35,729 nt of DNA from Bacteroidales bacterium (GCA_016938235.1 JAFGVA010000149.1:1-35729); one strand, 5' to 3'; counted from the stretch's first letter, positions 23,576 through 32,425 are shown. Numbers and translations are program-made. The notes: a model not told the origin generated them from the letters alone.

Positions 23576-25351
23576 ATGAAAGTTGAAGTCCCTAAAAAGA
23601 AGATTACGCTTGCTGGTTTGAAAAACCTTTCAAAGCTTTACCACTACATGAAACCCTACCGGATTCAGTACTTTGTTGGAATATTTTTTCTAATAGGTTC
23701 CAGCGCTGCAAGTCTGGCGTTTCCAAAACTTTTGGGCGATCTTATAAATGTAAAAGGAGTTGCTCAGCTTGCCCATAATTTAAATCGCTTAGCAATAATA
23801 CTTGGAATTGTATTGGTTGTTCAGGCAGCATTCTCTTATTTCAGAATTGTTTTGTTTGTAAATGTGGCAGAAAGAACCCTTGCCAATCTACGGCAAAGTA
23901 TATACAATCACCTGATTCAATTACCCATGAAGTTTTTCCAAAAACGGCGTGTTGGTGAACTGAATAGTAGAATATCTGCCGATATAACTCAGCTTCAGGA
24001 TACTTTAACAACTACTTTGGCAGAATTTCTCAGGCAAATAATAATTATTCTTGGAGGAATAACATTGCTGTTAATAACTTCTCCCAAGCTAACCTTGTTC
24101 ATGCTTTCGGTACTGCCTCTAATAATGATCCTGGCGACTTTTTTTGGAAAATACATTCGCAAATTATCAAAGAAAGCCCAGTCGCAGGTTGCCGAATCGA
24201 ATACTATTGTTGAAGAAACACTTCAGGGAATTCAAAGCGTTAAAACCTATACCAACGAATTCTTTGAAATGAACCGTTACCAGGATAAAGTGAAAGCCAT
24301 TGCCAGGACAGGTATCAGAAACGGTAAGCTCAGAGGAGCATTTTCATCTTTCCTCATCATGGGCATGTTTGGTTCCATTGTAGCTGTAATGTGGAAAGGT
24401 TCTACACTGATGGCTTCGGGAGAGCTGGATACAGGTGATCTGTTTTCATTCATAATCTACACCATATTTATTGCAGGAAGCATTAGCGGATTGGCTTCTG
24501 TATTCGGTCAGGTTCAGAAATTTCTTGGTGCCACCGAAGATTTACTGGAAATATTTCAGGAGGAAAAAGAAGAATTATCGGATCCGTATATTGAGCCTGA
24601 AATACAGAAAATAGGTGGCCTGATACAGATTAAAAACCTTGATTTCTGTTATCCAAACCGTACCGATGTGATTATTTTTAATAAACTGAATCTCACAATT
24701 GAGGCTAACAAAACAACTGCAATTGTGGGTTCCAGCGGAGCCGGTAAAACTACACTTATATCTCTTTTGCTGAGGTTGTATGAGCCCACTTCAGGCAGCA
24801 TATACTTCGATTCTTTAGACAGCAAAGAAATTCCCTTAAGCCACCTTCGAAAACAAATGGCTTTGGTTCCCCAGGATATATTTCTTTTTGGCGGAACAAT
24901 ACTAGAGAATATCGGATATGGAAAAAACAATGCTAATGAACAGGAAATAAAACATGCGGCTAAAATGGCTAATGCCTATGATTTTATTGAAGAATTTCCT
25001 GAAAAATTTAAAACGCTTGTTGGTGAGCGAGGCACACAACTATCAGGTGGTCAGCGACAGAGAATTGCTATTGCCAGGGCTTTGCTTAAAGACCCTAAAA
25101 TATTAATCCTTGACGAAGCTACCTCATCTCTCGATTCTGAATCGGAAAAACTTGTTCAGGATGCTCTTGATAAACTAATGATTGGAAGAACATCGATTGT
25201 TATTGCACACAGATTATCTACCATTCGAAAAGCCGATAAAATACTGGTACTTGATAAAGGACAACTGGTAGAAGTTGGAACACACGAAGAATTACTAAGA
25301 AATTCCTCCGGGATTTACAAAAGACTAAACGAACTTCAGTTTGCCAATTAA
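23576..25351 (+). CDS. ABC exporter, fused permease and ATPase (MsbA/ABCB-like half transporter)
   Basis: This 591-residue half-transporter has an N-terminal six-helix ABC exporter domain (about 30-330), with the coupling region FQKRRVGELNSRISADITQLQ. The C-terminal ATPase has Walker A GSSGAGKTTL, Q-loop LVPQDIFLFGGTILENI, signature LSGGQRQRIA, Walker B ILILDEATSSLD and switch IAHRLSTI. It acts as a dimer in the inner membrane. MsbA-like lipid or lipid A export is the nearest analogy, but the substrate cannot be deduced. It stands between the divergent PH-domain gene and a convergent glycosyltransferase gene, so it is a single-gene unit. Confidence 0.9.
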   Translation: MKVEVPKKKITLAGLKNLSKLYHYMKPYRIQYFVGIFFLIGSSAASLAFPKLLGDLINVKGVAQLAHNLNRLAIILGIVLVVQAAFSYFRIVLFVNVAERTLANLRQSIYNHLIQLPMKFFQKRRVGELNSRISADITQLQDTLTTTLAEFLRQIIIILGGITLLLITSPKLTLFMLSVLPLIMILATFFGKYIRKLSKKAQSQVAESNTIVEETLQGIQSVKTYTNEFFEMNRYQDKVKAIARTGIRNGKLRGAFSSFLIMGMFGSIVAVMWKGSTLMASGELDTGDLFSFIIYTIFIAGSISGLASVFGQVQKFLGATEDLLEIFQEEKEELSDPYIEPEIQKIGGLIQIKNLDFCYPNRTDVIIFNKLNLTIEANKTTAIVGSSGAGKTTLISLLLRLYEPTSGSIYFDSLDSKEIPLSHLRKQMALVPQDIFLFGGTILENIGYGKNNANEQEIKHAAKMANAYDFIEEFPEKFKTLVGERGTQLSGGQRQRIAIARALLKDPKILILDEATSSLDSESEKLVQDALDKLMIGRTSIVIAHRLSTIRKADKILVLDKGQLVEVGTHEELLRNSSGIYKRLNELQFAN

Positions 25352-25360
25352 GAAACACAC

Positions 25361-26365
25361 CTATTTTTTAAGCTCAGCCGATTTTTTACTATCTCCTCCC
25401 CGTTTAAGAATCATTCTTACAAAAATGTTTCTCCATACACCACTTCCATAAGTAATCAATAATTCCAGTGAGGAAACAATACTTAATATTCCAACTATTA
25501 AGCTTCTGTTTTGAATGGTAGAATCGATTAATACAGCTAAGGCATAGAGACCGATTACACCTATTACGAGAAACAATATTTCAGTAACAAATATCCCGAC
25601 CAACAGGCCGATTAACAATCCGGCCACAAAAAAACTCGGTAACATATGAACGAGTTTAAGAGCATCGCCGTGTTTCAGGTGCAAATCTATTCTGCCTTTG
25701 CCATGAAAATATAATTGTTTTCCGAAAACTTTAAAATTGGCCTTTCTTCTGTGATAAACAAAAGCTTCGGGAATTAATGCAGTCTGATAGCCTGCTTTTA
25801 AAAGACGCATGCTTAAATCGATATCTTCGGCAACCTGCATCCCACTGTATCCTCCAACATGGAAAAATGCTTCGCGCATAACTCCCATGTTAAAACCCCT
25901 AAGCTGAAATTTTCCGGCATGTTTTTTCTTTCCTCTTATGCCACCTGTTGTAAGCATCGAGGTCATGGCATAGTTTACAGCTTTCTGAAAAGGTTTAAAG
26001 TTTTTCTCGGCAGCATCTGGTCCGCCAAATGCATCTATCTCCGGATTTGCTTTGAGGAAATTGTCAACTTGAATAAAATAATTATCAGGCACTACACAAT
26101 CTGAATCAATGAAAACCAGGAAATGCCCTCTAGCCTTTTCGCATCCCAGGTTGCGCGATTCACTTGCACCCAAACCCCTTTCGTGAAAATAGTTAAGCGA
26201 TAGTTTATTCCTGAACGCATCAATTACCGGATGAAGAACATCATCAAGGCTGCCATCAACCACAATTACTTCAAAATCAGTGAATTTTTGGCCAACCATG
26301 CTTTCGAGAAAGTTTGTAACCTCATCTGGTCGTCCGAAAGTTGGTAAAATAACCGAATACTGCAT
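25361..26365 (-). CDS. Family 2 glycosyltransferase with C-terminal membrane segments
   Basis: This 334-residue protein has a GT-A fold at 1-230: start YSVILPTFGRPDEVTNFLES, nucleotide-binding VIVVDGS, ESRNLGCEKARG, the metal motif IDSDCVVPD and a GYSGMQVAEDIDLSMRLLKAG segment with the catalytic ED. Two or three hydrophobic segments follow (about 240-310), so it is membrane-attached. By family it moves a sugar from a nucleotide sugar to a lipid or glycan acceptor. Sugar and acceptor are unknown. It lies 38 bases after another GT2 gene and is the last gene of a DUF4199-GT2-GT2 minus operon. Confidence 0.87.
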   Translation of the reverse strand: MQYSVILPTFGRPDEVTNFLESMVGQKFTDFEVIVVDGSLDDVLHPVIDAFRNKLSLNYFHERGLGASESRNLGCEKARGHFLVFIDSDCVVPDNYFIQVDNFLKANPEIDAFGGPDAAEKNFKPFQKAVNYAMTSMLTTGGIRGKKKHAGKFQLRGFNMGVMREAFFHVGGYSGMQVAEDIDLSMRLLKAGYQTALIPEAFVYHRRKANFKVFGKQLYFHGKGRIDLHLKHGDALKLVHMLPSFFVAGLLIGLLVGIFVTEILFLVIGVIGLYALAVLIDSTIQNRSLIVGILSIVSSLELLITYGSGVWRNIFVRMILKRGGDSKKSAELKK

Positions 26366-26403
26366 GCTAAAAAATTTTCAATCAGGTCAAAAGAAGTTAA
26401 CTA

Positions 26404-27354
26404 TTAAATTTCTTCATCAATAAGATATTTATTTCTATCTGAGGCAGAACGTGAAATCAGTTCGCCAAGAAATCCTGCGACAAAAAGCTGTGTGCCTAGA
26501 ATCATACTGGTTAGTCCGATATAAAAATACGGACTGCTTGATATTAATGGAGCTGCCATGTGCTTATATACTGCAAGCATTTTACTGGCACCTAAATATG
26601 CTGCGATAACAAAACCTATAAGAAACATTATGGAACCCAGTAAGCCAAACAAGTGCATTGGCCGTTTACTGAATTTTGAAATAAACATTACTGAAAGTAA
26701 ATCAAGTGGTCCACGAACAAAACGCTCCATTCCAAATTTGGTTTTGCCAAATTTACGTTCATGGTGTATAACTACTTTTTCTCCAATTTTTTTAAATCCT
26801 GCCCATTTTGCTAAAACAGGAATATACCTGTGCATTTCACCATAAATCTCAACACTTTTTATAACCTTTTTACGATAAGCTTTTATGCCACAGTTAAAAT
26901 CATGAAGCTTGATACCGGTTATTCTTCTTGCCGACCAGTTGTAAAATTTACTCGGCAGGTTTTTAGTAAATACCGGGTCAAATCGTTTTTTCTTCCATCC
27001 CGATACTAAATCGTACCCCTCTTCACGAATCATTTTAACGAAACCCGGGATTTCATCAGGACTATCCTGCAAATCGGCGTCCATTGTCATTACAATATCT
27101 CCCTGGGCAATACCAAAGCCAATATGAAGAGCAGCCGATTTTCCATAATTCCTGCGGAATTTCACTCCTTTCACAACCTCGTTTTCATACTTTAGCTTTT
27201 TAATAACCTCCCATGAATTATCAAAGCTTCCGTCATCAATTAGAATAACCTCGTAGCTGTAAGCGTTTTCTTCCATTACTTTCTTTATCCAGGAAACCAG
27301 TTCCGGAAGCGATTCTTCCTCATTCAAGAGAGGTATAATAATTGACAGATCCAT
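26404..27354 (-). CDS. Family 2 glycosyltransferase, DPM1/GtrB-like, polyprenyl-phosphate sugar synthase type
   Basis: This 316-residue protein starts with DLSIIIPLLNEEESLPELV, then VILIDDGSFDNS, FRRNYGKSAAL, the DxD region MTMDADLQDSPDEIP and the QRRW-like region ERKFGKTKFG. Two C-terminal membrane helices (about 230-255 and 270-295) match GtrB/ArnC-type enzymes, which charge polyprenyl phosphate with a sugar for use outside the membrane. Donor and final acceptor are unknown. It lies 11 bases after the DUF4199 gene; that pairing is common in Bacteroidota. Confidence 0.88.
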   Translation of the reverse strand: MDLSIIIPLLNEEESLPELVSWIKKVMEENAYSYEVILIDDGSFDNSWEVIKKLKYENEVVKGVKFRRNYGKSAALHIGFGIAQGDIVMTMDADLQDSPDEIPGFVKMIREEGYDLVSGWKKKRFDPVFTKNLPSKFYNWSARRITGIKLHDFNCGIKAYRKKVIKSVEIYGEMHRYIPVLAKWAGFKKIGEKVVIHHERKFGKTKFGMERFVRGPLDLLSVMFISKFSKRPMHLFGLLGSIMFLIGFVIAAYLGASKMLAVYKHMAAPLISSSPYFYIGLTSMILGTQLFVAGFLGELISRSASDRNKYLIDEEI

Positions 27355-27365
27355 CTGATATTAAA

Positions 27366-27899
27366 CTAATTGGTTTTACTTGGAATTGAATTCCGCTTTA
27401 ATATAAAGCCTAAAAATACGGATAATAAAGCTCCGCCAAAAGTCATACTATAAAGAAATGTGTTGATAAGTGACAAGGACGCTGCTGAGGTAAACGTCTT
27501 AGTAATCGAAATAAAAAGTTCTTTGGTATCTGTGTCCATTGCAGATTCTTGAAAGGGTTCTATTGTTGTTGCAATAATTTCCTGCACAATATTAGGCGAT
27601 AAAGAATACTCAATATACCTGTAGATTGCCCAAATAGCTCCGGAAAGCATGCATGTAAGAAAACCTGTTAAAAATGCGTCTTTAAAACTAATAAATCCTC
27701 CTAAATAGACTTCCCTGTATTTCCTTATCGAAGTATAAACCAGAAACACAACCAAGACCATATAAATGTTTGGCATAACAGGCCTGAAGAGCATTCCGAG
27801 GAACAAAGCTGTAAACTCAATCACACTTAATGTTATTCCCAGAATCAGGCCATGATTCAAGATATGTTTCAACCAGATTTTCTTTTCGTTCATTTTCAT
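27366..27899 (-). CDS. DUF4199 family membrane protein
   Basis: This 177-residue protein has about four membrane segments. The DUF4199 look is a first helix with HGLILGITLSVIEF, a loop with YREVYLGGFISFKDAFLTGF, then a long helix before a last hydrophobic segment (GGALLSVFLGFIL). The family has no known function but often precedes a DPM1-like glycosyltransferase, as here. The frame extends to a GTG at 27923, but the ATG at 27899 (or 27893, in MKMNEKK) follows an A-rich stretch and fits better. The divergent SRP RNA promoter begins 34 bases upstream. Confidence 0.75.
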   Translation of the reverse strand: MKMNEKKIWLKHILNHGLILGITLSVIEFTALFLGMLFRPVMPNIYMVLVVFLVYTSIRKYREVYLGGFISFKDAFLTGFLTCMLSGAIWAIYRYIEYSLSPNIVQEIIATTIEPFQESAMDTDTKELFISITKTFTSAASLSLINTFLYSMTFGGALLSVFLGFILKRNSIPSKTN

Positions 27900-27932
27900 T
27901 TTTTTTGTTTTTGAAATACCCACTGTTTTTCT

Positions 27933-27962
27933 TTTGTAGTATCAGAAAAGTTTATACTTTTG
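27933..27962 (+). promoter_or_regulatory. Promoter of the SRP RNA gene
   Basis: TTTG (27933-27936), 18 bases, then TACTTTTG (27955-27962) is a near-perfect Bacteroidota -33/-7 promoter. The predicted start lies at 27966-27968, exactly where the folded RNA begins with GGG. This makes it the best-supported promoter in the window. Confidence 0.75.
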
Positions 27963-27967
27963 CCGCC

Positions 27968-28064
27968 GGGTAAGTCTTATACGGCCAGCTCCTGCTGAAC
28001 TCCCCCAGGACCGGAAGGTAGCAAGGGTAAGTGGTTGTAGCGGCGCGATATAAGTAGCTTACCC
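27968..28064 (+). ncRNA. ffs: Signal recognition particle RNA, bacterial small type (4.5S)
   Basis: The universally conserved SRP domain IV is present: CCCCCAGGACCGGAAGG, then TAGCAAGGG, with the GGAA tetraloop closed by ACC/GGT and the asymmetric loop that binds Ffh. The ends pair: GGGTAAG (27968-27974) with CTTACCC (28058-28064), and CTTATA (27976-27981) with TATAAG (28049-28054), giving a rod of about 97 bases, close to the usual ~100. Seven T bases (28065-28071) follow the closing stem and should end transcription. They run into the stop codon of the convergent methyltransferase gene. The RNA with Ffh targets nascent membrane proteins to FtsY/SecYEG. The exact ends are inferred from the fold. 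Confidence 0.96.
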
Positions 28065-28069
28065 TTTTT

Positions 28070-28936
28070 TTATAAGGCATTTTTTACTTTTGCATAAAAC
28101 CTCAGATTTGAACCCCAGTTCAATTTTCTGTTAAATATGTAGCTTATTCTGCCTTTCGATGTCATATTCTTGCGACTATACGAATAATAATCCAGTATTT
28201 CAAAATTGTTTGATCTCAGAAACGCCAACATACTTGGAACTGTAGGTTCAAATAAGTGATCGGGTGTTCGCCAGTTTTCCTTCCATTTACCAGATTTAAG
28301 ACCAATTCTTCTCAGGAAAAGCTTCAGAACTCTAGTAAACGAAAACATATTTGGAACAGCAATTACAAGTATTCCCTCCGGATCCATCAATTGCTTCGCC
28401 CTTGCCAACCATTCACTCGGATTGGGAATGTGTTCAATAACATGACTCATATGAATGCATGAAAATTTCTCACCATAATTGAAATCCTCAAATTTTTCAT
28501 TAAAGACTTCAATCCCAAGCTCTTTTCGCGAAAATTCAGCCATTATTTTCGAAACATCAAGTCCGACAGATTTCTGATAATAATCCATCGAAACTTTGAG
28601 GAAAGCACCCATAGCGCTCCCAATATCCAGAATTAATGACTTTCTATTGTCAAATTTTGTTATCTCTAAAAGCTCTTCATTAAAAATAGCTAATTCCTTT
28701 TGATTATACTTATAATCAGAATTATACATAAAATATCTTCCATATGCCGCTTCAAGAAATTCTTCATTGTATTTAGGGCGTGGCGATTGGTATACTAATC
28801 TGCAATTTACACACAATACATAGGTAAATTGAAGCTCGTTCCCATATTTATGGTAAATTTTGCTTTCATCTGAATTGCAAAACATACAAGACACTTCCTC
28901 CCATTCTTTTGGGATATATGGTTTTTTATCTACCAA
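28070..28936 (-). CDS. SAM-dependent methyltransferase with N-terminal Cys-knuckle
   Basis: This 288-residue protein has an N-terminal zinc-ribbon-like pair of knuckles (CMFCNSDES...CVNCRLVYQSPRP) that precedes a class I methyltransferase fold. Motif I is ILDIGSAMGAFLKV, followed by VGLDVS and then CIHMSHVIEHIPNPSEWL and GILVIAVPN. This arrangement is common in methyltransferases of surface-sugar clusters. The substrate is not known. The VOC-family gene lies 10 bases upstream, so the two probably share a transcript. Its stop codon lies in the T-run that ends the convergent SRP RNA gene. Confidence 0.85.
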   Translation of the reverse strand: MVDKKPYIPKEWEEVSCMFCNSDESKIYHKYGNELQFTYVLCVNCRLVYQSPRPKYNEEFLEAAYGRYFMYNSDYKYNQKELAIFNEELLEITKFDNRKSLILDIGSAMGAFLKVSMDYYQKSVGLDVSKIMAEFSRKELGIEVFNEKFEDFNYGEKFSCIHMSHVIEHIPNPSEWLARAKQLMDPEGILVIAVPNMFSFTRVLKLFLRRIGLKSGKWKENWRTPDHLFEPTVPSMLAFLRSNNFEILDYYSYSRKNMTSKGRISYIFNRKLNWGSNLRFYAKVKNAL

Positions 28937-28946
28937 TTCGAAGTTC

Positions 28947-29405
28947 CTAACTCAATGCTTTAATAATTTCATCAGGCGCCTGAACAAGTTCAACCAATAC
29001 ACCTTCGCTGCATAATGGGAAATCTTCGTTACCCTTTGGGTGCACAAAGCAAATATCATATCCACTGGCTCCGGGACGAATTCCACCAGGAGTAAATCTC
29101 ACACCTTGCTCGCTTAACCATTCAACAGCTTTTGGTAGATCATCAATCCAGAGCCCTACGTGATTTAATTTTGGCTGGTCAACCCGTGGTTTTTTATCAA
29201 AATCAAGCGGCTGCATTATGTCAACCTCAACTGCGCTTGCACCTTTACCCATTCTCAGAACATCTTCATCAACGTTTTCATTCTCACTCTTAAAGTTTTT
29301 AACAAACTCAAGACCCATAATATCTACCCAGAATTTGGCTAATTTTGATTTATCCTCGCCCCCGATTGCAATTTGTTGTATCCCTAATACTTTAAAAGGT
29401 CTCAT
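28947..29405 (-). CDS. VOC superfamily protein (glyoxalase/epimerase fold)
   Basis: This 152-residue protein has two beta-alpha-beta-beta-beta modules: [20 protein letters not shown] and [20 protein letters not shown]. Possible metal ligands are the His in LNHVGLW, the Glu in AVEVDIMQP and the Glu in VLVELVQAP. The first position, commonly His in HIAI, is Gln here (QQIAI), so metal binding may differ. VOC members include lactoylglutathione lyase, methylmalonyl-CoA epimerase and dioxygenases, and sequence alone does not choose. It starts a two-gene unit with the methyltransferase. No clear promoter box was found upstream. Confidence 0.8.
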   Translation of the reverse strand: MRPFKVLGIQQIAIGGEDKSKLAKFWVDIMGLEFVKNFKSENENVDEDVLRMGKGASAVEVDIMQPLDFDKKPRVDQPKLNHVGLWIDDLPKAVEWLSEQGVRFTPGGIRPGASGYDICFVHPKGNEDFPLCSEGVLVELVQAPDEIIKALS

Positions 29406-29549
29406 TTTTATGTTTTATTTGATTTATATTAAAAAACTTTGCGAAAGTAAGAAAAACAAGACTTTTATGAAACTAAGTACGACAAAATAGCTGTGTTAAT
29501 TTGAAAAACTACTGCATTTAATGAATAAATAATGTTTGCCGAAATTATT

Positions 29550-29557
29550 TACATTTG
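29550..29557 (+). promoter_or_regulatory. Possible -7 box before the zinc-ribbon methyltransferase
   Basis: TACATTTG matches TAnnTTTG exactly. The expected transcript start (about 29561-29563) falls on the ATG at 29562, which would make a leaderless mRNA. There is no -33 TTTG at a normal distance, so chance is possible. Confidence 0.3.
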
Positions 29558-29561
29558 CGGC

Positions 29562-30332
29562 ATGAAAAAGCTTATTAAATACCTGCTCAATACTATTCCA
29601 CGTCCCTGGCTTATCAGGTTCAGCTATATTTTTCAGGCATTCAGTCGTATTTATTACAAGGGTAAAAAATATCATTGCCCGGTTTGTAAAGGAAACTACA
29701 GGAAATTTCTGCCATACGGTTATGTAAATGTAAGGGGAAATGCTATGTGTCCCGGTTGTTTGTCACTCGAGCGTCACCGGATAATGTGGCTGTTTTTAAA
29801 TGAAAAAACCGATTTCTTCACATCGCAAAAAAAAGTGCTTCATATTGCTCCTGAACAATGTTTTGTTAAACGTTTCAGAAAACAAAAGAATCTTGCATAT
29901 TTCACAGCTGATCTGGAGTCACCATTGGCCGATTACAAATGCGATGTACAGGAAATGCCGTTTGAGGATAACAGTTACGATGTGATAATATGTAATCATG
30001 TTCTTGAACATGTTCGCGACGATAAAAAAGCCTTGGAAGAAATCCTTAGAATTCTTAAACCAGGTGGATTTTCAATAATGCAGGTACCTGCAAATTTTAA
30101 ACTTGAAAAAACTTTAGAGGATAACACAATAACCGACAGACAAAAACGTACAGAAATATTCGGACAGTACGATCACGTACGTGTTTACGGACAGGATTAC
30201 CCCGAAATTGTGAAAAGTGCCGGATTTATAATTGATGAGAAAAACTTCACTGAACTCCTGTCAAAAGAGGATAAGGACAAGTACAGTCTTTATATTGATG
30301 AGTTTATGTATGCCTATAAAAAGCCGAAATAA
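29562..30332 (+). CDS. SAM-dependent methyltransferase with zinc-ribbon-like N-terminus
   Basis: This 256-residue protein has an N-terminal CPVCKGNYRKFLPYG...CPGCLSLERHR Cys4 cluster, then a Methyltransf_11-type domain: LHIAPEQCF, FTADLESPLADYKCDVQEMP, NSYDVIICNHVLEHVRDDKK and LKPGGFSIMQVP. The motif I region (VLHIAPEQC) lacks the usual Gly-rich loop, which is typical of this particular subfamily. The substrate is unknown. A frame from the ATG at 29532 would add ten residues. The ATG at 29562 (MKKLIKYLLN) is preferred on sequence and because the TACATTTG box lies between the two. Confidence 0.82.
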   Translation: MKKLIKYLLNTIPRPWLIRFSYIFQAFSRIYYKGKKYHCPVCKGNYRKFLPYGYVNVRGNAMCPGCLSLERHRIMWLFLNEKTDFFTSQKKVLHIAPEQCFVKRFRKQKNLAYFTADLESPLADYKCDVQEMPFEDNSYDVIICNHVLEHVRDDKKALEEILRILKPGGFSIMQVPANFKLEKTLEDNTITDRQKRTEIFGQYDHVRVYGQDYPEIVKSAGFIIDEKNFTELLSKEDKDKYSLYIDEFMYAYKKPK

Positions 30333-30412
30333 TAATTACAATAAACTTTAATTTCATTCAGGCAATATTAAAATTTATACAATTAAAAATTATTGTTTTT
30401 AAAATATATGCC

Positions 30413-30420
30413 TATATTTG
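30413..30420 (+). promoter_or_regulatory. -7 promoter box of the ilv operon
   Basis: TATATTTG matches TAnnTTTG exactly. The -33 element is weak: ATTG at 30392-30395 is 17 bases upstream. The transcript should start at about 30424-30427, some 11-14 bases before the leader-peptide ATG. Confidence 0.5.
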
Positions 30421-30437
30421 TCATTCAAAATAAAAAA

Positions 30438-30500
30438 ATGAGAAATATCATTACAGTTGTCTTATCTATTCTTGTGCTCGTCGTGAAAATGACAGGGTAA
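30438..30500 (+). CDS. ilv leader peptide (attenuator peptide)
   Basis: This is a 20-codon frame, ATG at 30438 to TAA at 30498-30500, too short for ordinary gene finders: MRNIITVVLSILVLVVKMTG. Eleven of the 20 residues are branched-chain (Ile4, Ile5, Val7, Val8, Leu9, Ile11, Leu12, Val13, Leu14, Val15, Val16), with an unbroken ILVLVV run before Lys-Met-Thr-Gly. It lies 95 bases before ilvD and its stop codon is inside the antiterminator strand. By analogy with ilvL, ribosome stalling at Ile/Val/Leu codons under starvation should allow read-through into ilvD-ilvB-ilvN. Composition, position and the RNA fold agree. Translation has not been shown. Confidence 0.85.
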   Translation: MRNIITVVLSILVLVVKMTG

Positions 30501-30547
30501 GGATGGTATTTAACTGTAATCAAAAAATAATGCAAGCCATTCTTACC
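30496..30547 (+). promoter_or_regulatory. Antiterminator stem of the ilv attenuator
   Basis: GGTAAGGATGGT (30496-30507), which covers the leader stop codon, can pair without a break with GCCATTCTTACC (30536-30547): 12 pairs, two of them G-U. The second strand is also the left arm of the terminator, so the two folds exclude each other. A ribosome stalled on the Ile/Val/Leu codons leaves the first strand free. A ribosome at the stop codon covers it and lets the terminator form. Confidence 0.75.
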
Positions 30548-30566
30548 ATATAAGAATGGCTTTTTT
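30534..30566 (+). terminator. Intrinsic terminator of the ilv attenuator
   Basis: A perfect 12-bp stem, AAGCCATTCTTA (30534-30545) with TAAGAATGGCTT (30551-30562), has a 5-base loop CCATA and a run of six T (30561-30566). It sits between the leader peptide and ilvD, 30 bases before the ilvD ATG. It would end transcription unless the antiterminator forms first. Confidence 0.9.
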
Positions 30567-30595
30567 AATTAAACAAAAATTTAAAAACAGTTGAC

Positions 30596-32425
30596 ATGCA
30601 GATAACACTTAGAAGTGCAACCACAACCGAAGGCCGAAGAATGGCTGGAGCCAGGAGTTTATGGCGTGCTAATGGAATGAAGGAAGAACAAATGGGCAAA
30701 CCAATTATTGCCATTGTCAACTCATTCACACAATTTGTACCGGGACATACACATTTACATGAGATTGGTCAAACTGTAAAAGAAATAATTGAGAGCAAAG
30801 GCTATTTTGCTGCCGAATTCAACACAATAGCCATAGACGATGGTATTGCCATGGGACACGACGGAATGTTATATTCCCTGCCTTCAAGAGACCTTATTGC
30901 TGATAGTGTTGAATACATGGTAAATGCACATAAGGCTGATGCTATGATTTGCATAAGCAACTGTGATAAAATTACCCCGGGTATGCTCATGGCTTCAATG
31001 CGATTAAACATACCAACAATTTTTGTTTCGGGTGGCCCCATGGAAGCCGGCAAAATCGGAAACAAAAAATACGATCTTGTTGATGCCATGGTTATGGCTG
31101 CCGATGATAGTATCGATGACAAAGAAATATCTTCTATAGAACAAGTAGCCTGCCCTACCTGTGGTTCCTGTTCGGGAATGTTTACAGCAAACTCAATGAA
31201 CTGTCTAAACGAAGCCATAGGTCTTGCATTGCCTGGCAATGGCACTATTGTTGCTACGCATAAAAACCGAAAAAAACTGTTCGAGCAAGCTGCTGAGCGA
31301 ATAATAACTATTACAAACCAGTATTATTTCGAAGGAAACACAAAAGTGCTGCCCCGTTCAATTGCTACGAGAGAAGCTTTTATGAATGCCATGTCGCTGG
31401 ATATTGCCATGGGTGGTTCAACAAATACCATTCTTCATATTCTTGCTATCGCAAATGAAGCTGAAGTTGATTTTACCATGAAAGACATAAACGAGCTTTC
31501 AAAAAAAATTCCTGTACTCTGTAAAGTATCACCAAACTCACCCTTATATCATATTGAGGATGTTAACCGGGCAGGAGGAATTCTTGGTATACTTGGTGAA
31601 CTCGGTAATGCCGGATTACTTAATCTGAATGTTAACCGGGCAGATGGGAATACGCTTGGTTCAGCAATAGAGAAATATTCAATCACTTCCACGAAACCTG
31701 CAAGCGAAGCACTTGATATATACGGAAGTGCTCCTGCGGGAATTAAAAATCTGAAAATGGGTAGCCAGGGAGTAATGTTTAAAGAACTTGATACAGACCG
31801 TGAAAAAGGGTGTATCAGAAGTGTTGAGAATTGTTATAATAAAGATGGAGGATTAGCGGTTCTGTTTGGCAATATTGCCAGCCGCGGCTGTGTCGTTAAA
31901 ACAGCAGGTGTTGATGAATCTATTTTAAACTTCTCCGGACCAGCAAAAGTATTTGAATCGCAAGAAGATGCAATTGACGGAATATTAGGTGGAAGAGTTG
32001 AAGCAGGAGATGTTATTATAATCAGATACGAAGGCCCTAAAGGCGGGCCGGGTATGCAGGAAATGCTTTATCCGACTTCTTACATTAAATCAAAAGGTTT
32101 AGGAAAAGCATGTGCACTTGTTACTGATGGCAGGTTTTCAGGTGGAACCTCGGGTTTATCAATCGGACATGTTTCTCCCGAAGCTGCAGCGGGTGGTGAA
32201 ATCGGACTGGTTGAAGATGGTGATATCATTGAAATAAATATCCCAGAAAGAGCGATTAATGTTAAGCTTAGTCGGCAGGAACTGGACAATAGAAAAGCCG
32301 AACAGGAAAAACGCGGAAATAAAGCTTATACCCCTAAAACCAGAAACAGAAAAATCTCAAAAGCCCTTAAAGCTTATGCCAGCATGGTAACTTCAGCTGA
32401 TACCGGAGCGGTGAGAGAAATTTAG
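30596..32425 (+). CDS. ilvD: Dihydroxy-acid dehydratase
   Basis: This 609-residue protein is in the usual IlvD range. Conserved motifs are [11 protein letters not shown] with Cys123, [19 protein letters not shown] with Cys192, [15 protein letters not shown], and near the C terminus [22 protein letters not shown]. The cysteines hold the iron-sulfur cluster used to dehydrate 2,3-dihydroxy-3-methylvalerate and 2,3-dihydroxyisovalerate, the third common step to isoleucine and valine. It is the first structural gene after the leader/attenuator. The hexamer array begins on the last base of its TAG stop (32423-32425). ilvB, its expected neighbour, is displaced 581 bases downstream by the four-helix-bundle element. 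Confidence 0.96.
   Translation: MQITLRSATTTEGRRMAGARSLWRANGMKEEQMGKPIIAIVNSFTQFVPGHTHLHEIGQTVKEIIESKGYFAAEFNTIAIDDGIAMGHDGMLYSLPSRDLIADSVEYMVNAHKADAMICISNCDKITPGMLMASMRLNIPTIFVSGGPMEAGKIGNKKYDLVDAMVMAADDSIDDKEISSIEQVACPTCGSCSGMFTANSMNCLNEAIGLALPGNGTIVATHKNRKKLFEQAAERIITITNQYYFEGNTKVLPRSIATREAFMNAMSLDIAMGGSTNTILHILAIANEAEVDFTMKDINELSKKIPVLCKVSPNSPLYHIEDVNRAGGILGILGELGNAGLLNLNVNRADGNTLGSAIEKYSITSTKPASEALDIYGSAPAGIKNLKMGSQGVMFKELDTDREKGCIRSVENCYNKDGGLAVLFGNIASRGCVVKTAGVDESILNFSGPAKVFESQEDAIDGILGGRVEAGDVIIIRYEGPKGGPGMQEMLYPTSYIKSKGLGKACALVTDGRFSGGTSGLSIGHVSPEAAAGGEIGLVEDGDIIEINIPERAINVKLSRQELDNRKAEQEKRGNKAYTPKTRNRKISKALKAYASMVTSADTGAVREI

Noticed and set aside
30379-30400. Hairpin ACAAT...ATTGT with a T-run after the methyltransferase gene
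   Set aside because: Only five A/T-rich pairs with an 8-base loop; too weak to call as a terminator.
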